The notes beneath the pieces were generated by a model. It worked only from the letters and a program-made list of their open reading frames with translations. It did not search any database and was not told where the DNA came from. From positions 88,821 to 152,820 of the forward strand of contig NZ_JAFHKT010000150.1 in the NCBI RefSeq assembly GCF_017052465.1: a stretch of 64,000 nt of DNA, in the 5' to 3' direction. Positions 24,220-33,167 of this stretch are shown in pieces. Position 1 is the first letter of the stretch; every line of letters starts with the position of its first letter. This stretch comes from Arthrobacter pascens (lineage in GTDB: Bacteria > Actinomycetota > Actinomycetes > Actinomycetales > Micrococcaceae). Both the position numbers and the translations under genes were made by a program.

Positions 24220-25533
24220 GTGAACCTCGATGAACTGGTCTTCCACCCCTGGGCGTTGCAGGGGCCGCGCGACGTGCCTACCTTTGTCGGTGGGTCCGGG
24301 AGTTACCTCATCGACGCCAACGGACGGCGCTACCTGGATTTCACCTCGCAACTGGTGTTCACCAACCTCGGTCACCAACATCCGCGCATCGTCGCTGCGA
24401 TCAAGGAGCAAGCCGACCGTCTGTGCACGCTCGCACCCAGCCACGCGTCCGACGTCCGGGGCGAGGCGGCACGGATGATTGTGGAGGTCGCGCCGGAGGG
24501 CCTCGGGCACGTGCTGTTCACCACCGGCGGAACGGAGGCCATCGAGCATGCGGTCCGAATGGCACGCCTTTGTACCGGTCGACCGAAAGTGCTCGCCGCT
24601 TACCGCTCGTACCATGGCTCGACGGCGGCATCGATCCACCTCACCGGCGATCCCCGCCGCTGGGCCTCGGACACCGGCGCGGCCGGAGCCGTCCATTTCT
24701 TCGGTCCTTTCCTGTACCGGTCGGCATTCGGGTCGAGGGACCCGGAGGAAGAGTCCGAGCGGGCGCTGGCCCATCTCGAGCAGGTGATCCTCCTGGAAGG
24801 CCCGTCGACGATCGCCGGTCTGGTCCTGGAATCGGTGATCGGCAGTTCCGGCGTCATCGTCCCGCCGGCCGGCTACCTGCGCGGAGTCCGCGAGCTGTGC
24901 GACCGCCACGGTATCGTCTATATCGCCGACGAGGTGATGGTCGGCTTCGGACGCACGGGAGCCTGGTTCGGCGTCGACCACGATGGCGTGTCACCCGACC
25001 TGATGGCGTTCGCGAAGGGAGTGAACTCCGGGTACGTGCCGCTGGGCGGGGTACTGGTCGGCGACGCGATCTACGAGATGTTCACCAAACGTCCCTACCC
25101 CGCGGGCATGACGTACAGCGGCCACCCACTCGCCTGTGCCGCCGCCGTCGGCGCCATCAGCGCGATGCACGAGGAGGGCACCGTCGCGGCAGCTGCCCGC
25201 CTCGGCGCGGACGTCCTCGGGCCAGGACTCCGGGAGCTTGCCGCCAAGCACGAGTCTGTCGGCGACGTCCGCGGGATCGGCGGCCTCTGGACCGTCGAAC
25301 TCGTCCGCGACCGGCGGACCAAAGAGCCGCTCGTGCCGACAGGAGCCACCGGCACGGCGAACGCGCCGATGGTCTCCTTCGCCAGGGCATGCCTGGACCG
25401 GGGATTGTTGCCGCTGACCGTGGGCAACCGGGTCAACGTCGCTCCTCCCCTCAACGTGACCGACTCCGACGCCGCCGCGGGCCTGGCCATCCTGGACGAC
25501 GCCCTGGCAGCAGCCGACACATACCTCGCCTAG
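24220..25533 (+). CDS. class III PLP-dependent aminotransferase
   Basis: Transaminase of fold type I, class III (aspartate aminotransferase superfamily), 437 residues. It has the motif TTGGTEAIEHAVRMAR, the aromatic block YRSYHGSTAAS, YIADEVMVGFGRTGAWF with the cofactor aspartate D238, and the PLP lysine K266 in AFAKGVNSGY. The substrate is not determined: beta-alanine, taurine, 3-aminoisobutyrate and diamines are all used by relatives. The start is GTG 24220, with GGAGG six bases upstream (the TTG at 24208 is less likely). It follows rtcB by 16 bases and is followed by the ssuA promoter. Its place inside a sulfur block raises taurine or another amino-sulfonate as a possible substrate, but no supporting enzyme gene is present. 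Confidence 0.85.
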   Translation: MNLDELVFHPWALQGPRDVPTFVGGSGSYLIDANGRRYLDFTSQLVFTNLGHQHPRIVAAIKEQADRLCTLAPSHASDVRGEAARMIVEVAPEGLGHVLFTTGGTEAIEHAVRMARLCTGRPKVLAAYRSYHGSTAASIHLTGDPRRWASDTGAAGAVHFFGPFLYRSAFGSRDPEEESERALAHLEQVILLEGPSTIAGLVLESVIGSSGVIVPPAGYLRGVRELCDRHGIVYIADEVMVGFGRTGAWFGVDHDGVSPDLMAFAKGVNSGYVPLGGVLVGDAIYEMFTKRPYPAGMTYSGHPLACAAAVGAISAMHEEGTVAAAARLGADVLGPGLRELAAKHESVGDVRGIGGLWTVELVRDRRTKEPLVPTGATGTANAPMVSFARACLDRGLLPLTVGNRVNVAPPLNVTDSDAAAGLAILDDALAAADTYLA

Positions 25534-25599
25534 GTCCGGTCCGCCGAAGGGCGTGGGCGGCGGGCGCTCAGATAACGCAGGCTGGAGCGCGTCCGAATG

Positions 25600-25676
25600 T
25601 GACGTTAGATGAACGCGCGTGACCCCCGGTTTCCGAGCCATTGAACCGGGTTAATGACACTCCCTATGGTGAATTC
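25600..25676 (+). promoter_or_regulatory. sulfur-regulon promoter and operator of ssuABC
   Basis: TGACG at 25600, GTGAC at 25619, TTTCCG at 25630, -35 TTGAAC at 25641, an 18-bp spacer, -10 TATGGT at 25665, then six bases and the ATG. A third TGAC lies at 25655. The 20-bp and 35-bp offsets between the TGA(C/A) boxes are the same as upstream of cysG. The transcript is predicted to be leaderless. Confidence 0.75.
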
Positions 25677-26831
25677 ATGACTAGTTCCAGGCCGGGCATG
25701 ACCCGCATTGAGGCCGGCGACAGCCAGGTGCCCAAGCGGAGGCGTGCCCTGGAGATTGCCCTGGCCCTTGGCTTGGTCCTGCTGATCAGCGTGGGCGCTG
25801 TTGTGGCCTCCGCCGTGTCGCGGGATACCAACGCGTCGGCAGCATCCCCTGCCTCCCTTGGCCCTGCCGATGAGTTGAAGCTGGGCTACTTCGGGAACAT
25901 CACGCATGCCCCGGCCCTGGTGGGTGTCAACCAGGGCTTCATCGAAAAGAACCTGGGAAACACAAAGCTCACCACTCAGGTCTTTAACGCCGGACCCGCC
26001 GCCATCGAGGCACTGAACGCAGGGGCCATCGACGCGACCTACATCGGTCCCAACCCGGCCATCAACTCGTTCGTCAAGAGCAAGGGCGAGTCCGTCAGCA
26101 TCATCGCCGGCGCCGCCTCGGGCGGCGCACAGCTCGTGGTCAAACCCGGCATCAAGAGCGCCGCGGACCTGAAGGGCAAGACGCTCGCGTCGCCGCAGCT
26201 CGGCGGCACCCAGGACGTGGCGCTGCGCGCCTGGCTCGCCAAGCAGGGTTACAAAACCACTCCAGACGGCGGCGGCGACGTCGCGATCAACCCCACCGAG
26301 AACGCGCAGACGCTGAAGCTGTTCCAGGACGGAAAGCTCGACGGCGCGTGGGTACCGGAGCCGTGGGCATCCCGCCTGGTGCTCCAAGCCGGTGCGAAGG
26401 TGCTGGTGGACGAGAAGGACCTCTGGGACGGCTCCCAGACCGGCAAGCCCGGCGAGTTCCCCACCACCATCCTGATCGTGAACAAGAAGTTCGCCGCCGA
26501 ACACCCGCAGACCGTGGAGGGCCTGCTGAAGGGCCACGCGGAATCCGTGCAGTGGCTCAACGACACCCCGGCCGCCGAGAAGGCCAGCAAGGTCAACGCC
26601 GCCCTCAAGAAGGACTCCGGCAAGGCCCTGCAGCAGAACGTCATCGACCGCTCGCTGCAGAACATCACCTTCACCGTGGACCCGCTGGCCGGCACCTACA
26701 AGAAGCTGCTGCAGGACGGCGTGGATGCCGGAACCACCAAGCAGGCCGACCTTAACGGCATTTTCGACCTCCGTGCCCTCAACACGGTGACCAAGACAAA
26801 GACTTCTGCAGCAGGGCTTGGCCAGGACTAG
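25677..26831 (+). CDS. ssuA: ABC transporter substrate-binding protein, SsuA/TauA-like
   Basis: Solute-binding protein of the nitrate/sulfonate/taurine class, 384 residues, for sulfur-compound uptake. A basic N-terminus (KRRRALE) and one hydrophobic segment (ALALGLVLLISVGAVVASAVS) form a signal peptide or anchor; no lipobox is seen. Family blocks are LKLGYFGNITHAPALVGVNQGFIEKNLG, FNAGPAAIEALNAGAIDATYIGPNPAINSF, and the late AWVPEPWASRLV. The ATG at 25677 fits the promoter spacing exactly; an upstream TTG in the same frame lies inside the -35 box. No SsuD/TauD desulfonation enzyme is in the window, so the ligand (sulfonate, taurine, sulfate ester or sulfate) stays open. ssuB and ssuC follow. 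Confidence 0.87.
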   Translation: MTSSRPGMTRIEAGDSQVPKRRRALEIALALGLVLLISVGAVVASAVSRDTNASAASPASLGPADELKLGYFGNITHAPALVGVNQGFIEKNLGNTKLTTQVFNAGPAAIEALNAGAIDATYIGPNPAINSFVKSKGESVSIIAGAASGGAQLVVKPGIKSAADLKGKTLASPQLGGTQDVALRAWLAKQGYKTTPDGGGDVAINPTENAQTLKLFQDGKLDGAWVPEPWASRLVLQAGAKVLVDEKDLWDGSQTGKPGEFPTTILIVNKKFAAEHPQTVEGLLKGHAESVQWLNDTPAAEKASKVNAALKKDSGKALQQNVIDRSLQNITFTVDPLAGTYKKLLQDGVDAGTTKQADLNGIFDLRALNTVTKTKTSAAGLGQD

Positions 26832-26878
26832 CCTCCGCTGCGGCAGCACACCACGCACCACGAACAAAGGACGGGACC

Positions 26879-27593
<715 letters not shown>

Positions 27594-27604
<11 letters not shown>

Positions 27605-28613
27605 GTTCCTGTCTGACTCCGCGCCGGATGCCGCCCCGGCCCCGCAGGTTGACGTCACCGAGCCGCCGTTGGCCGAGCCTGGCGAGACCAAGGTTTCGAC
27701 GAGCTCAACGGCCGGGTCCACCAAAATCCACGCCGCCCTGACGCGTTCCTCCACCGGCCACGCCGACCTGCGCGAACTCGAATCCGGGCTGGACTCGCTG
27801 CAGTCGGACGCTGTCCGCAAGGCCAGGATCGACTGGAGCCGGGTCCTGCTTCCTGTGGCGGCACTCGTGGTGCTTGTCCTTATCTGGCAGTTCTATGTTT
27901 CGCTCGGCTTCAAGCGCCGCGACCAGGTGCCTGGACCGCTGGACGTGCTGGGGCAATTCGGCACCCTGTGGGCTGACGGTTCGCTGCAAGAAGCTGTGTG
28001 GACATCGCTGCAGCGCGGACTCATGGGCTTCCTGATCAGTGTTGTCATCGCGACGCCGATCGGCCTGCTGCTGGCCCAGGTGGCTCCGCTGCGCCGGGCG
28101 TTCGGTCCGCTGATCTCCGGGCTGCAGGTCCTGCCCTCCGTGGCCTGGGTTCCCGCGGCCATTATCTGGTTCGGCCTCACCGACGCCACGGTCTACTTCG
28201 TGGTCTTCATGGGGGCCATCCCGTCCATCATCAACGGTTTGATCTCAGGCGTGGACCAGATCCCGCCGCAGTACCGCAGGGTGGGCACTGTGCTGGGTGC
28301 CTCCCGGCTGGAGATGGCCATTCAGATCATTCTTCCCGCGGCCCTTCCCGGCTACCTCGGAGGCCTCAAGCAAGGCTGGGCGTTCTCCTGGCGGTCGCTC
28401 ATGGCCGCGGAAATCATCGCGGTGGGCGGCACCATCGGCTTCGGACTTGGCTCCATGCTGAACCAGGGCCGCGACCTCGCCGACATGACCATCGTGATGT
28501 CCGCGATCCTGCTCATCCTCGCCGTGGGCATCCTCATCGAGCTGCTCGTCTTCGGCCCGGTGGAGAAGCGCCTGCTCCAGCGCCGCGGCCTGCTTGCCGG
28601 CAGCACCCGCTAA
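27594..28613 (+). CDS. ssuC: ABC transporter permease, SsuC-like
   Basis: Membrane subunit of the importer, 339 residues, with the BPD_transp_1 domain from about residue 85: LLPVAALVVLVLIWQFYVSLG, then SLQRGLMGFLISVVIATPIGLLLAQ, LQVLPSVAWVPAAIIWFG and the EAA loop with GTVLGASRLEMAIQIILPAALPGYLGG. Residues 1-80 form a Pro/Ala/Ser-rich cytoplasmic extension that is not part of the family. Within it, residues 26-41 are the translation of an inverted pair of the dispersed 22-bp element (27668-27713). Start ATG 27594 has a GAGAGGAG ribosome site. A 21-bp perfect hairpin ends the operon. Confidence 0.9.
27668..27713. repeat. inverted pair of the dispersed 22-bp element inside ssuC
   Basis: The left arm (27668-27689, GTTGGCCGAGCCTGGCGAGACC) and right arm (27692-27713, GGTTTCGACGAGCTCAACGGCC) are head-to-head copies separated by AA. 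Both lie in the coding region and keep the frame. The same pair arrangement occurs intergenically at 43918 and 51899. Confidence 0.72.
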
Positions 28614-28632
28614 GCACCTCCTTCCAACCCAA

Positions 28633-28675
28633 AGCAGAAAGCCCGACGGCGATGATCGCCGTCGGGCTTTCTGCT
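28633..28675 (+). terminator. terminator of the ssuABC operon
   Basis: AGCAGAAAGCCCGACGGCGAT pairs perfectly with ATCGCCGTCGGGCTTTCTGCT, a 21-bp stem with an almost empty loop and an internal TTT. It starts 19 bases after the ssuC stop. Confidence 0.82.
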
Positions 28676-28718
28676 GTCCGGGCGCCGGTGACAGGGCCCC
28701 ACCAGCGGGTTCCTAATG

Positions 28719-28796
28719 TGACGCAGCGTTACCTTGCGTGAACTGGTGTTTCCGCCGCCGTTGTTGGTGAATGTGACGCGGCCCTACCGTTGATTT
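28719..28796 (+). promoter_or_regulatory. sulfur-regulon promoter and operator of cysG-fpr
   Basis: TGACG at 28719, GTGAA at 28738, TTTCCG at 28749, -35 TTGTTG at 28761, an 18-bp spacer, -10 TACCGT at 28785, then six bases and the ATG. A third TGAC lies at 28774. The layout is that of the sirA and ssuA promoters. There is no ribosome site, so a leaderless transcript is predicted. Confidence 0.75.
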
Positions 28797-30062
28797 ATGG
28801 CAATTCAGGACATCTACCCGACGGCACTGCGCCTCCTCGGCCGACCCGTGCTCGTGGTGGGCGGCGGGCCCGTGGCTGCACGCCGCGCGAAGGGCCTGCT
28901 CGACGCCGGAGCCCGCGTCACCGTGGTCGCCCCCGTTGCCTCCGCCGCGCTCCGTGAGCTCGCCGACGCCGGCCTGCTCACCTGGGAGCCGCGCGCTTAT
29001 TCTTCGTCCGACGTCGACGGCGTCTGGTTCGTGCAGACGGCCACCGGCGATTCCGCCGTGGATGCCCAGGTGTCGGCCGACGCCGAAGCGCAGCGCATCT
29101 GGTGCGTCAACGCCTCCGACCACGAAGCCTCCGCCGCCTGGACCCCTGCCGTTGCCGTGGTTGACGACGTCAAGATCGCCGTCAACGCCGGGGGAGACCC
29201 GCGCCGTGCCATGGCCCTGCGCGACGCCGTCGCTACCGCCCTCGAATCCGGCGACCTGCCGCTGCGCCGCCGCCGTGCCCACCGGGGCTCCGTGGCCCTC
29301 GTGGGAGGCGGCCCCGGCGACACCGGCCTCATCACCGTCCGCGGCCGCCGGCTCCTCGGCCAGGCCGACGTCGTGGTCGCCGACCGCCTAGGCCCGCGTG
29401 AACTGCTCAACGAACTGGCCCCCGACGTCCGCGTCATCGAGGTGGGCAAGACCCCCGGAAACCACCCGGTGCCGCAGGCCGAGATCAACCGGATCCTCGT
29501 CGACGAAGCCCTGGCCGGCCACCGCGTGGTGCGCCTCAAGGGCGGCGACCCCTATGTCCTGGGCCGCGGCGGCGAGGAAGCAGAATTCTGCCGCCGGTAC
29601 GGCGTCGAGGTTGAAGTAGTCTCCGGGGTGACGTCGGCCATCTCCGTGCCCGCCGCCGCCGGCATCCCCGTGACGCACCGCGGCCTCGCCAAGGGCTTCA
29701 GCGTTGTTACCGGACACGAGGAACTTTCCGAGGTGCCGGCCCGCTCCGACCACACCGTAGTGCTCCTGATGGGAGTAGGCCAGCTGCGCGAGTCGGCGTC
29801 CGCCCTCGGCAAAGCCGGCCTGCCCGGCGACACCCCGGTTGGTATTGTGGAGAACGGCTACCTGCCGAACCAGCGCGTGACGATTGGCACCCTCGCAACC
29901 ATCGCCGACCAGGCCGAGGCCGCCGGCGTCGCGAATCCTGCCGTGATCGTCATTGGTGACGTTGTCCGCGTAAGCCCCTTCGCGCCGTCGCACTTCAAGA
30001 CCGCTGACTACAGCACCACCAGCCCGAACAAGCCCCGCACCACCCGCGTTCTCACCCCCTGA
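28797..30062 (+). CDS. cysG: siroheme synthase: precorrin-2 dehydrogenase + uroporphyrinogen-III methyltransferase
   Basis: Bifunctional enzyme making sirohydrochlorin for sulfite reductase. Residues 1-155 are a precorrin-2 dehydrogenase-like NAD domain (VLVVGGGPVAARRAKGLLDAGARVTVVAP; later VVDDVKIAVNAGGDPRRAMALRD). Residues 162-410 are the SUMT domain (VALVGGGPGDTGLITVRGRRLL, VIEVGKTPGNHPVPQAEIN, VVRLKGGDPYVLGRGGEEAEF, VVSGVTSAISVPAAAGIPVTHRG). The 421 residues are shorter than E. coli CysG because the chelatase part is reduced, and SirB probably does that step. It is placed under the shared sulfur promoter. The ferredoxin-NADP reductase gene follows after 63 bases with no obvious terminator. 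Confidence 0.93.
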   Translation: MAIQDIYPTALRLLGRPVLVVGGGPVAARRAKGLLDAGARVTVVAPVASAALRELADAGLLTWEPRAYSSSDVDGVWFVQTATGDSAVDAQVSADAEAQRIWCVNASDHEASAAWTPAVAVVDDVKIAVNAGGDPRRAMALRDAVATALESGDLPLRRRRAHRGSVALVGGGPGDTGLITVRGRRLLGQADVVVADRLGPRELLNELAPDVRVIEVGKTPGNHPVPQAEINRILVDEALAGHRVVRLKGGDPYVLGRGGEEAEFCRRYGVEVEVVSGVTSAISVPAAAGIPVTHRGLAKGFSVVTGHEELSEVPARSDHTVVLLMGVGQLRESASALGKAGLPGDTPVGIVENGYLPNQRVTIGTLATIADQAEAAGVANPAVIVIGDVVRVSPFAPSHFKTADYSTTSPNKPRTTRVLTP

Positions 30063-30125
30063 AACCCATCGACTGTTCCGTAACGGCCTTTATGAAGCCT
30101 CACAAGGACCATTACGGAGCAACCG

Positions 30126-31616
30126 ATGCAGAAGAAAAGGAACACAGCCGTGTCAACCAGCACCACCGTAGGATCCGCTGCCCGCCCGTTGCGTGTGGCC
30201 GTCATCGGCTCCGGCCCGGCCGGCGTCTACGCCGCGGACATCCTCACCAAGAGCGAGGCCGTCAAGAGCGGCGAGCTGACCGTGAGCATCGACCTCTTTG
30301 ACCGCTACCCGGCGCCCTACGGCCTGATCCGCTACGGCGTTGCCCCGGACCACCCGCGCATCAAGGGCATCGTCAACGCCCTGCACAAGGTCCTGGACCG
30401 CGGCGACATCAGGTTCTTCGGCAACGTTGACTACGGCACGGACCTGTCCATCGAGGACCTCCGCACCCACTATGACGCCATCATCTTCGCCACCGGCGCC
30501 ATCAAGGACGCGGACCTGAACATCCCCGGCATCGAACTCGAGGGCTCCTACGGCGGCGCCGACTTCGTCTCCTGGTACGACGGCCACCCGGACGTGTCCC
30601 GCGAATGGCCGCTGGACGCCAAGGAAATCGCCGTGATCGGCAACGGCAACGTGGCACTGGACGTGGCGCGCGTCCTGTCCAAGCACGCCGACGACCTCCT
30701 GGTTTCCGAGATCCCGGACAACGTCTACGCCGGCCTGAAGGCATCGCCCGTCACGGACGTCCACGTCTTCGGCCGCCGCGGCCCGGCCCAGGTCAAGTTC
30801 ACCCCGCTGGAGCTGCGCGAGCTGTCCCACTCCAAGGACGTGGACATCATCCTGTACCCGGAGGACTTCGAGTTCGACGAGGAATCCGACCGCCAGATCC
30901 AGAGCAACAACCAGACCAAGACCATGGTTGGCACGCTCACCAACTGGATCGCCGAGCAGCCCGAGGACGTCTCCGAGCTCAAGGCCTCCCGCCGCCTGCA
31001 CCTGCACTTCCTGCACAGCCCGGTGGAAATTTACGACGACGCCGAGAACCCCGGGCGCGTCAGCGGCATCAAGTTTGAACGCACCGAACTGGACGGCACG
31101 GGCAACGCCCGCGGCACCGGCGAGTACATCGACTACCCGGTGCAGGCCGTCTACCGCGCGATCGGCTACTTCGGTTCCGCCCTGCCGGAGATCGAGTTCG
31201 ACCACAAGAAGGGCGTCGTCCCGAACGCCGGGGGCCGTGTCCTGGACGCGTCCGGCGAGCACGTGCCGGGCATCTACGCCACCGGCTGGATCAAGCGCGG
31301 CCCCGTCGGCCTGATCGGCCACACCAAGGGCGATGCGCTCGAGACCGTAACCTACCTGCTGGAAGACCGCGAGAACCTGCCGGTTGCCGAGGCACCTGCC
31401 GCCAGCGCCGTCGTCGACCTCCTGGAAAGCCGCGGCGTGGAGTACACCAGCTGGGAAGGCTGGCTGGCCCTGGATGCCCACGAACTCGCCCTGGGCGCCG
31501 AAGCCACCGCGGCCGGCGGATCGCACGGCGTCGAGGTCAAGCGCGAGCGCATCAAGGTGGTGCCGCGCGAGGACATGGTTGCCATCTCCCGCGACGGAGT
31601 TGCCGCCAGCGTCTAG
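30126..31616 (+). CDS. fpr: ferredoxin/adrenodoxin-type NADP reductase (FprA-like), copy 1
   Basis: FAD enzyme of the adrenodoxin-reductase type that passes electrons from NADPH to ferredoxin, here most likely for SirA. The 496 residues contain the FAD motif VAVIGSGPAGVYAADIL, the substrate block YPAPYGLIRYGVAPDHPRIK, the NADP motif AVIGNGNVALDVARVL, and the C-terminal FAD block IYATGWIKRGPVGLIGHTKGDA. ATG 30126 has GGAG seven bases upstream; a GTG at 30150 with AAGGAA is the alternative and would match the start of the paralogue at 48847. The two paralogues are very similar throughout. An AGCGCGAACG-type hairpin follows the stop by 11 bases, as it does behind the paralogue. Confidence 0.92.
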   Translation: MQKKRNTAVSTSTTVGSAARPLRVAVIGSGPAGVYAADILTKSEAVKSGELTVSIDLFDRYPAPYGLIRYGVAPDHPRIKGIVNALHKVLDRGDIRFFGNVDYGTDLSIEDLRTHYDAIIFATGAIKDADLNIPGIELEGSYGGADFVSWYDGHPDVSREWPLDAKEIAVIGNGNVALDVARVLSKHADDLLVSEIPDNVYAGLKASPVTDVHVFGRRGPAQVKFTPLELRELSHSKDVDIILYPEDFEFDEESDRQIQSNNQTKTMVGTLTNWIAEQPEDVSELKASRRLHLHFLHSPVEIYDDAENPGRVSGIKFERTELDGTGNARGTGEYIDYPVQAVYRAIGYFGSALPEIEFDHKKGVVPNAGGRVLDASGEHVPGIYATGWIKRGPVGLIGHTKGDALETVTYLLEDRENLPVAEAPAASAVVDLLESRGVEYTSWEGWLALDAHELALGAEATAAGGSHGVEVKRERIKVVPREDMVAISRDGVAASV

Positions 31617-31626
31617 TTCCTTCACC

Positions 31627-31691
31627 AGCGCGAACAGGCAGCTATTGACCGCAAACCCCGTGTTTGACGTCAATAGCTGCCTGTTCGCGCT
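31627..31691. terminator. AGCGCGAACG-type hairpin, copy 1
   Basis: Perfect 23-bp arms (31627-31649 and 31669-31691) surround a 19-base loop. The outer end is AGCGCGAACAGGCAG. It lies between the convergent stops of fpr and the SRPBCC-containing ORF. Related hairpins are at 45384, 46492 and 50325. Confidence 0.7.
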
Positions 31692-31697
31692 TGGGCG

Positions 31698-32138
31698 TTA
31701 GCGGCCTGCGCCCCCGGCGGCCATGAGTTCGAGCCGCTTCAGGGTTTCGCGGTTGCGCACCGTGATGAGCGGATCCCTCAGCACTTTGGGAACCGCCAGG
31801 CCGGGGCCGCGGACCGCGTCTTCGGCCATCGTGACCCGGCACTGGGTGCCCATGTCCTCCAGCGTGATCAGCACCTTGGCCTCGCCCATGGGCCAGCCGC
31901 GGGCGATCAGTTCCAGCGACTTGCCCGGCTCAACGGCAGTGACTCTGGTGCTGTCATCGATCACCAGCGGCCACGCGCCCACGGAATGGTGGAGCCGCGA
32001 GCCGACCTCCGGCCAGTGGGCGTCGACGGCGCGGATCCTCGAGGCGCCGACCACCCACCCGGAGTAGAGCCAGCCATCGGCGATCACCCTCCAGACGTCT
32101 GCTGCGGGGGAGTTATAGACCTGGGTGACGGTGGCCAT
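31698..32138 (-). CDS. SRPBCC (polyketide cyclase/START-like) family protein, nested start
   Basis: A 146-residue lipid- or small-ligand-binding fold of the SRPBCC superfamily. It begins VTQVYNSPAADVWRVIADGWLYSGWVVGA, a typical helix-grip entry, and goes on with LELIARGWPMGEAKVLITLEDMGTQCRVTMAED. The ATG at 32138 has AGAGGAA five to eleven bases upstream, a better site than most here, so this is probably translated on its own even though the upstream frame is open through it. Related free-standing SRPBCC proteins of this length are common in actinobacteria. The ligand is unknown. It converges on fpr across a 23-bp hairpin. Confidence 0.7.
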   Translation of the reverse strand: MATVTQVYNSPAADVWRVIADGWLYSGWVVGASRIRAVDAHWPEVGSRLHHSVGAWPLVIDDSTRVTAVEPGKSLELIARGWPMGEAKVLITLEDMGTQCRVTMAEDAVRGPGLAVPKVLRDPLITVRNRETLKRLELMAAGGAGR

Positions 32139-33089
32139 CGGTTTCCTCTCGTGCTGGTGCGGGGCGGGATGCTGAAGCGTGGAGTTCTGGTCAGCCCGCC
32201 GCCGGCCGGACTGGCGCGGTGTCAGAAGCCGGGGCGTCAGAACCCTGGGCCTGAGAACGCTGGGTATCCTGGCAGCCGGACTCTGCGGCGCCGGATTCTG
32301 CGGCTCCGGACCCCGGGCCGTGCGGTACGAGTGCTCCCGGAGGCGCCGCGCCCAGGCGTAGGTGCCGGCACCCTGCAACGGGTGTTGGAGCGGGTCGAAG
32401 CGGGCGGGAGTGTCCTCCTGGTCCGGATCCGCCCTGAGTGTCAGCGTGCCGGCATGGACCCAGCGGCCCGCGGGCGTGGCGAAGGACAGAGCGAGGACCC
32501 ACCGACCCTCGGCCAGGGCATCCCTGAAGCCGCCGCCGGTCTCGGCGCGGCCGGTGGCCCGGGGCGGCAGCGAAAAGGTCCGCAGGCCCAACAACACCGG
32601 CCCGTCTGCTCCCCGGTACGGCATAAGTGTGCTGAACCGGGCGGCGCCGACGTCCAGCCTCGGAAGCAGCAGGAACCGCGCGGGAAAACCCCAGCCGGTG
32701 GTCGCGAGCAGGACGTCCGCCGCGCCCGGACCGGCGCCAATGCGGAGGGCGAGGCCCAGGATGTCGGGGAGAGCATCCGGAAGACCTACAGAGCGGGAGA
32801 ACCGGGCCCGCACCTGGTCGGTGCCGGGAGCGTCGAGCCAGCTGATACCGCTGCGTCCGCCGGGCATGCTGCCGGGCGCCCCCGCGGGCATGCCGGCGGG
32901 CATGCTGCCGGCCGGGCCATCCTGAAGGCCGTGCCTGGTCAGCTCGCCGACGAGGCTGATGCCCCGCGGATGAATCGGCCGGTCCGGACGGAGGGCCTTG
33001 ATGGCCTTGAAGACGGCGGCGAACGCCCGGCCGGCCAGTTCGCTTCCTTGGCCGGCCAGCGCGGCCCCTTCACGTGCTTCGTGCGTCAT
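31698..33089 (-). CDS. catalase-core-like protein read in frame into an SRPBCC domain
   Basis: One open frame of 463 residues from the ATG at 33089 (AGGAAGG ribosome site 7 bases before it). Residues 16-225 resemble a reduced catalase-like core: PIHPRGISLVGELTRHG, QVRARFSRSVGLPDALPDILGLALRI, WGFPARFLLLPRLDVGAARFSTLMPY, and a C-terminal YAWARRLREHS. The haem ligands cannot be confirmed, so enzymatic catalase activity should not be assumed. Residues 60-80 are a Gly/Met/Pro-rich insert, and about 75 Pro/Arg/Gln-rich residues of low complexity link it to an SRPBCC domain. A strong internal ribosome site before the SRPBCC Met suggests two genes whose separating stop has been lost or never existed. 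Confidence 0.55.
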   Translation of the reverse strand: MTHEAREGAALAGQGSELAGRAFAAVFKAIKALRPDRPIHPRGISLVGELTRHGLQDGPAGSMPAGMPAGAPGSMPGGRSGISWLDAPGTDQVRARFSRSVGLPDALPDILGLALRIGAGPGAADVLLATTGWGFPARFLLLPRLDVGAARFSTLMPYRGADGPVLLGLRTFSLPPRATGRAETGGGFRDALAEGRWVLALSFATPAGRWVHAGTLTLRADPDQEDTPARFDPLQHPLQGAGTYAWARRLREHSYRTARGPEPQNPAPQSPAARIPSVLRPRVLTPRLLTPRQSGRRRADQNSTLQHPAPHQHERKPMATVTQVYNSPAADVWRVIADGWLYSGWVVGASRIRAVDAHWPEVGSRLHHSVGAWPLVIDDSTRVTAVEPGKSLELIARGWPMGEAKVLITLEDMGTQCRVTMAEDAVRGPGLAVPKVLRDPLITVRNRETLKRLELMAAGGAGR

Positions 33090-33167
33090 ATGTGCCCTTC
33101 CTCGTTGCTTCACGTCCGGGGCTGTGACTTCCACCCGGTGACTTGTACCGGGCCGCCTCCAGGCGGG

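Noticed and set aside
24220..25533. Recently transferred gene cluster (rtcB plus aminotransferase)
   Set aside because: Position inside the sulfur block looked foreign, but base composition and codon choice appear like the neighbours by eye and no repeats or integrase flank the pair. A composition calculation would be needed.
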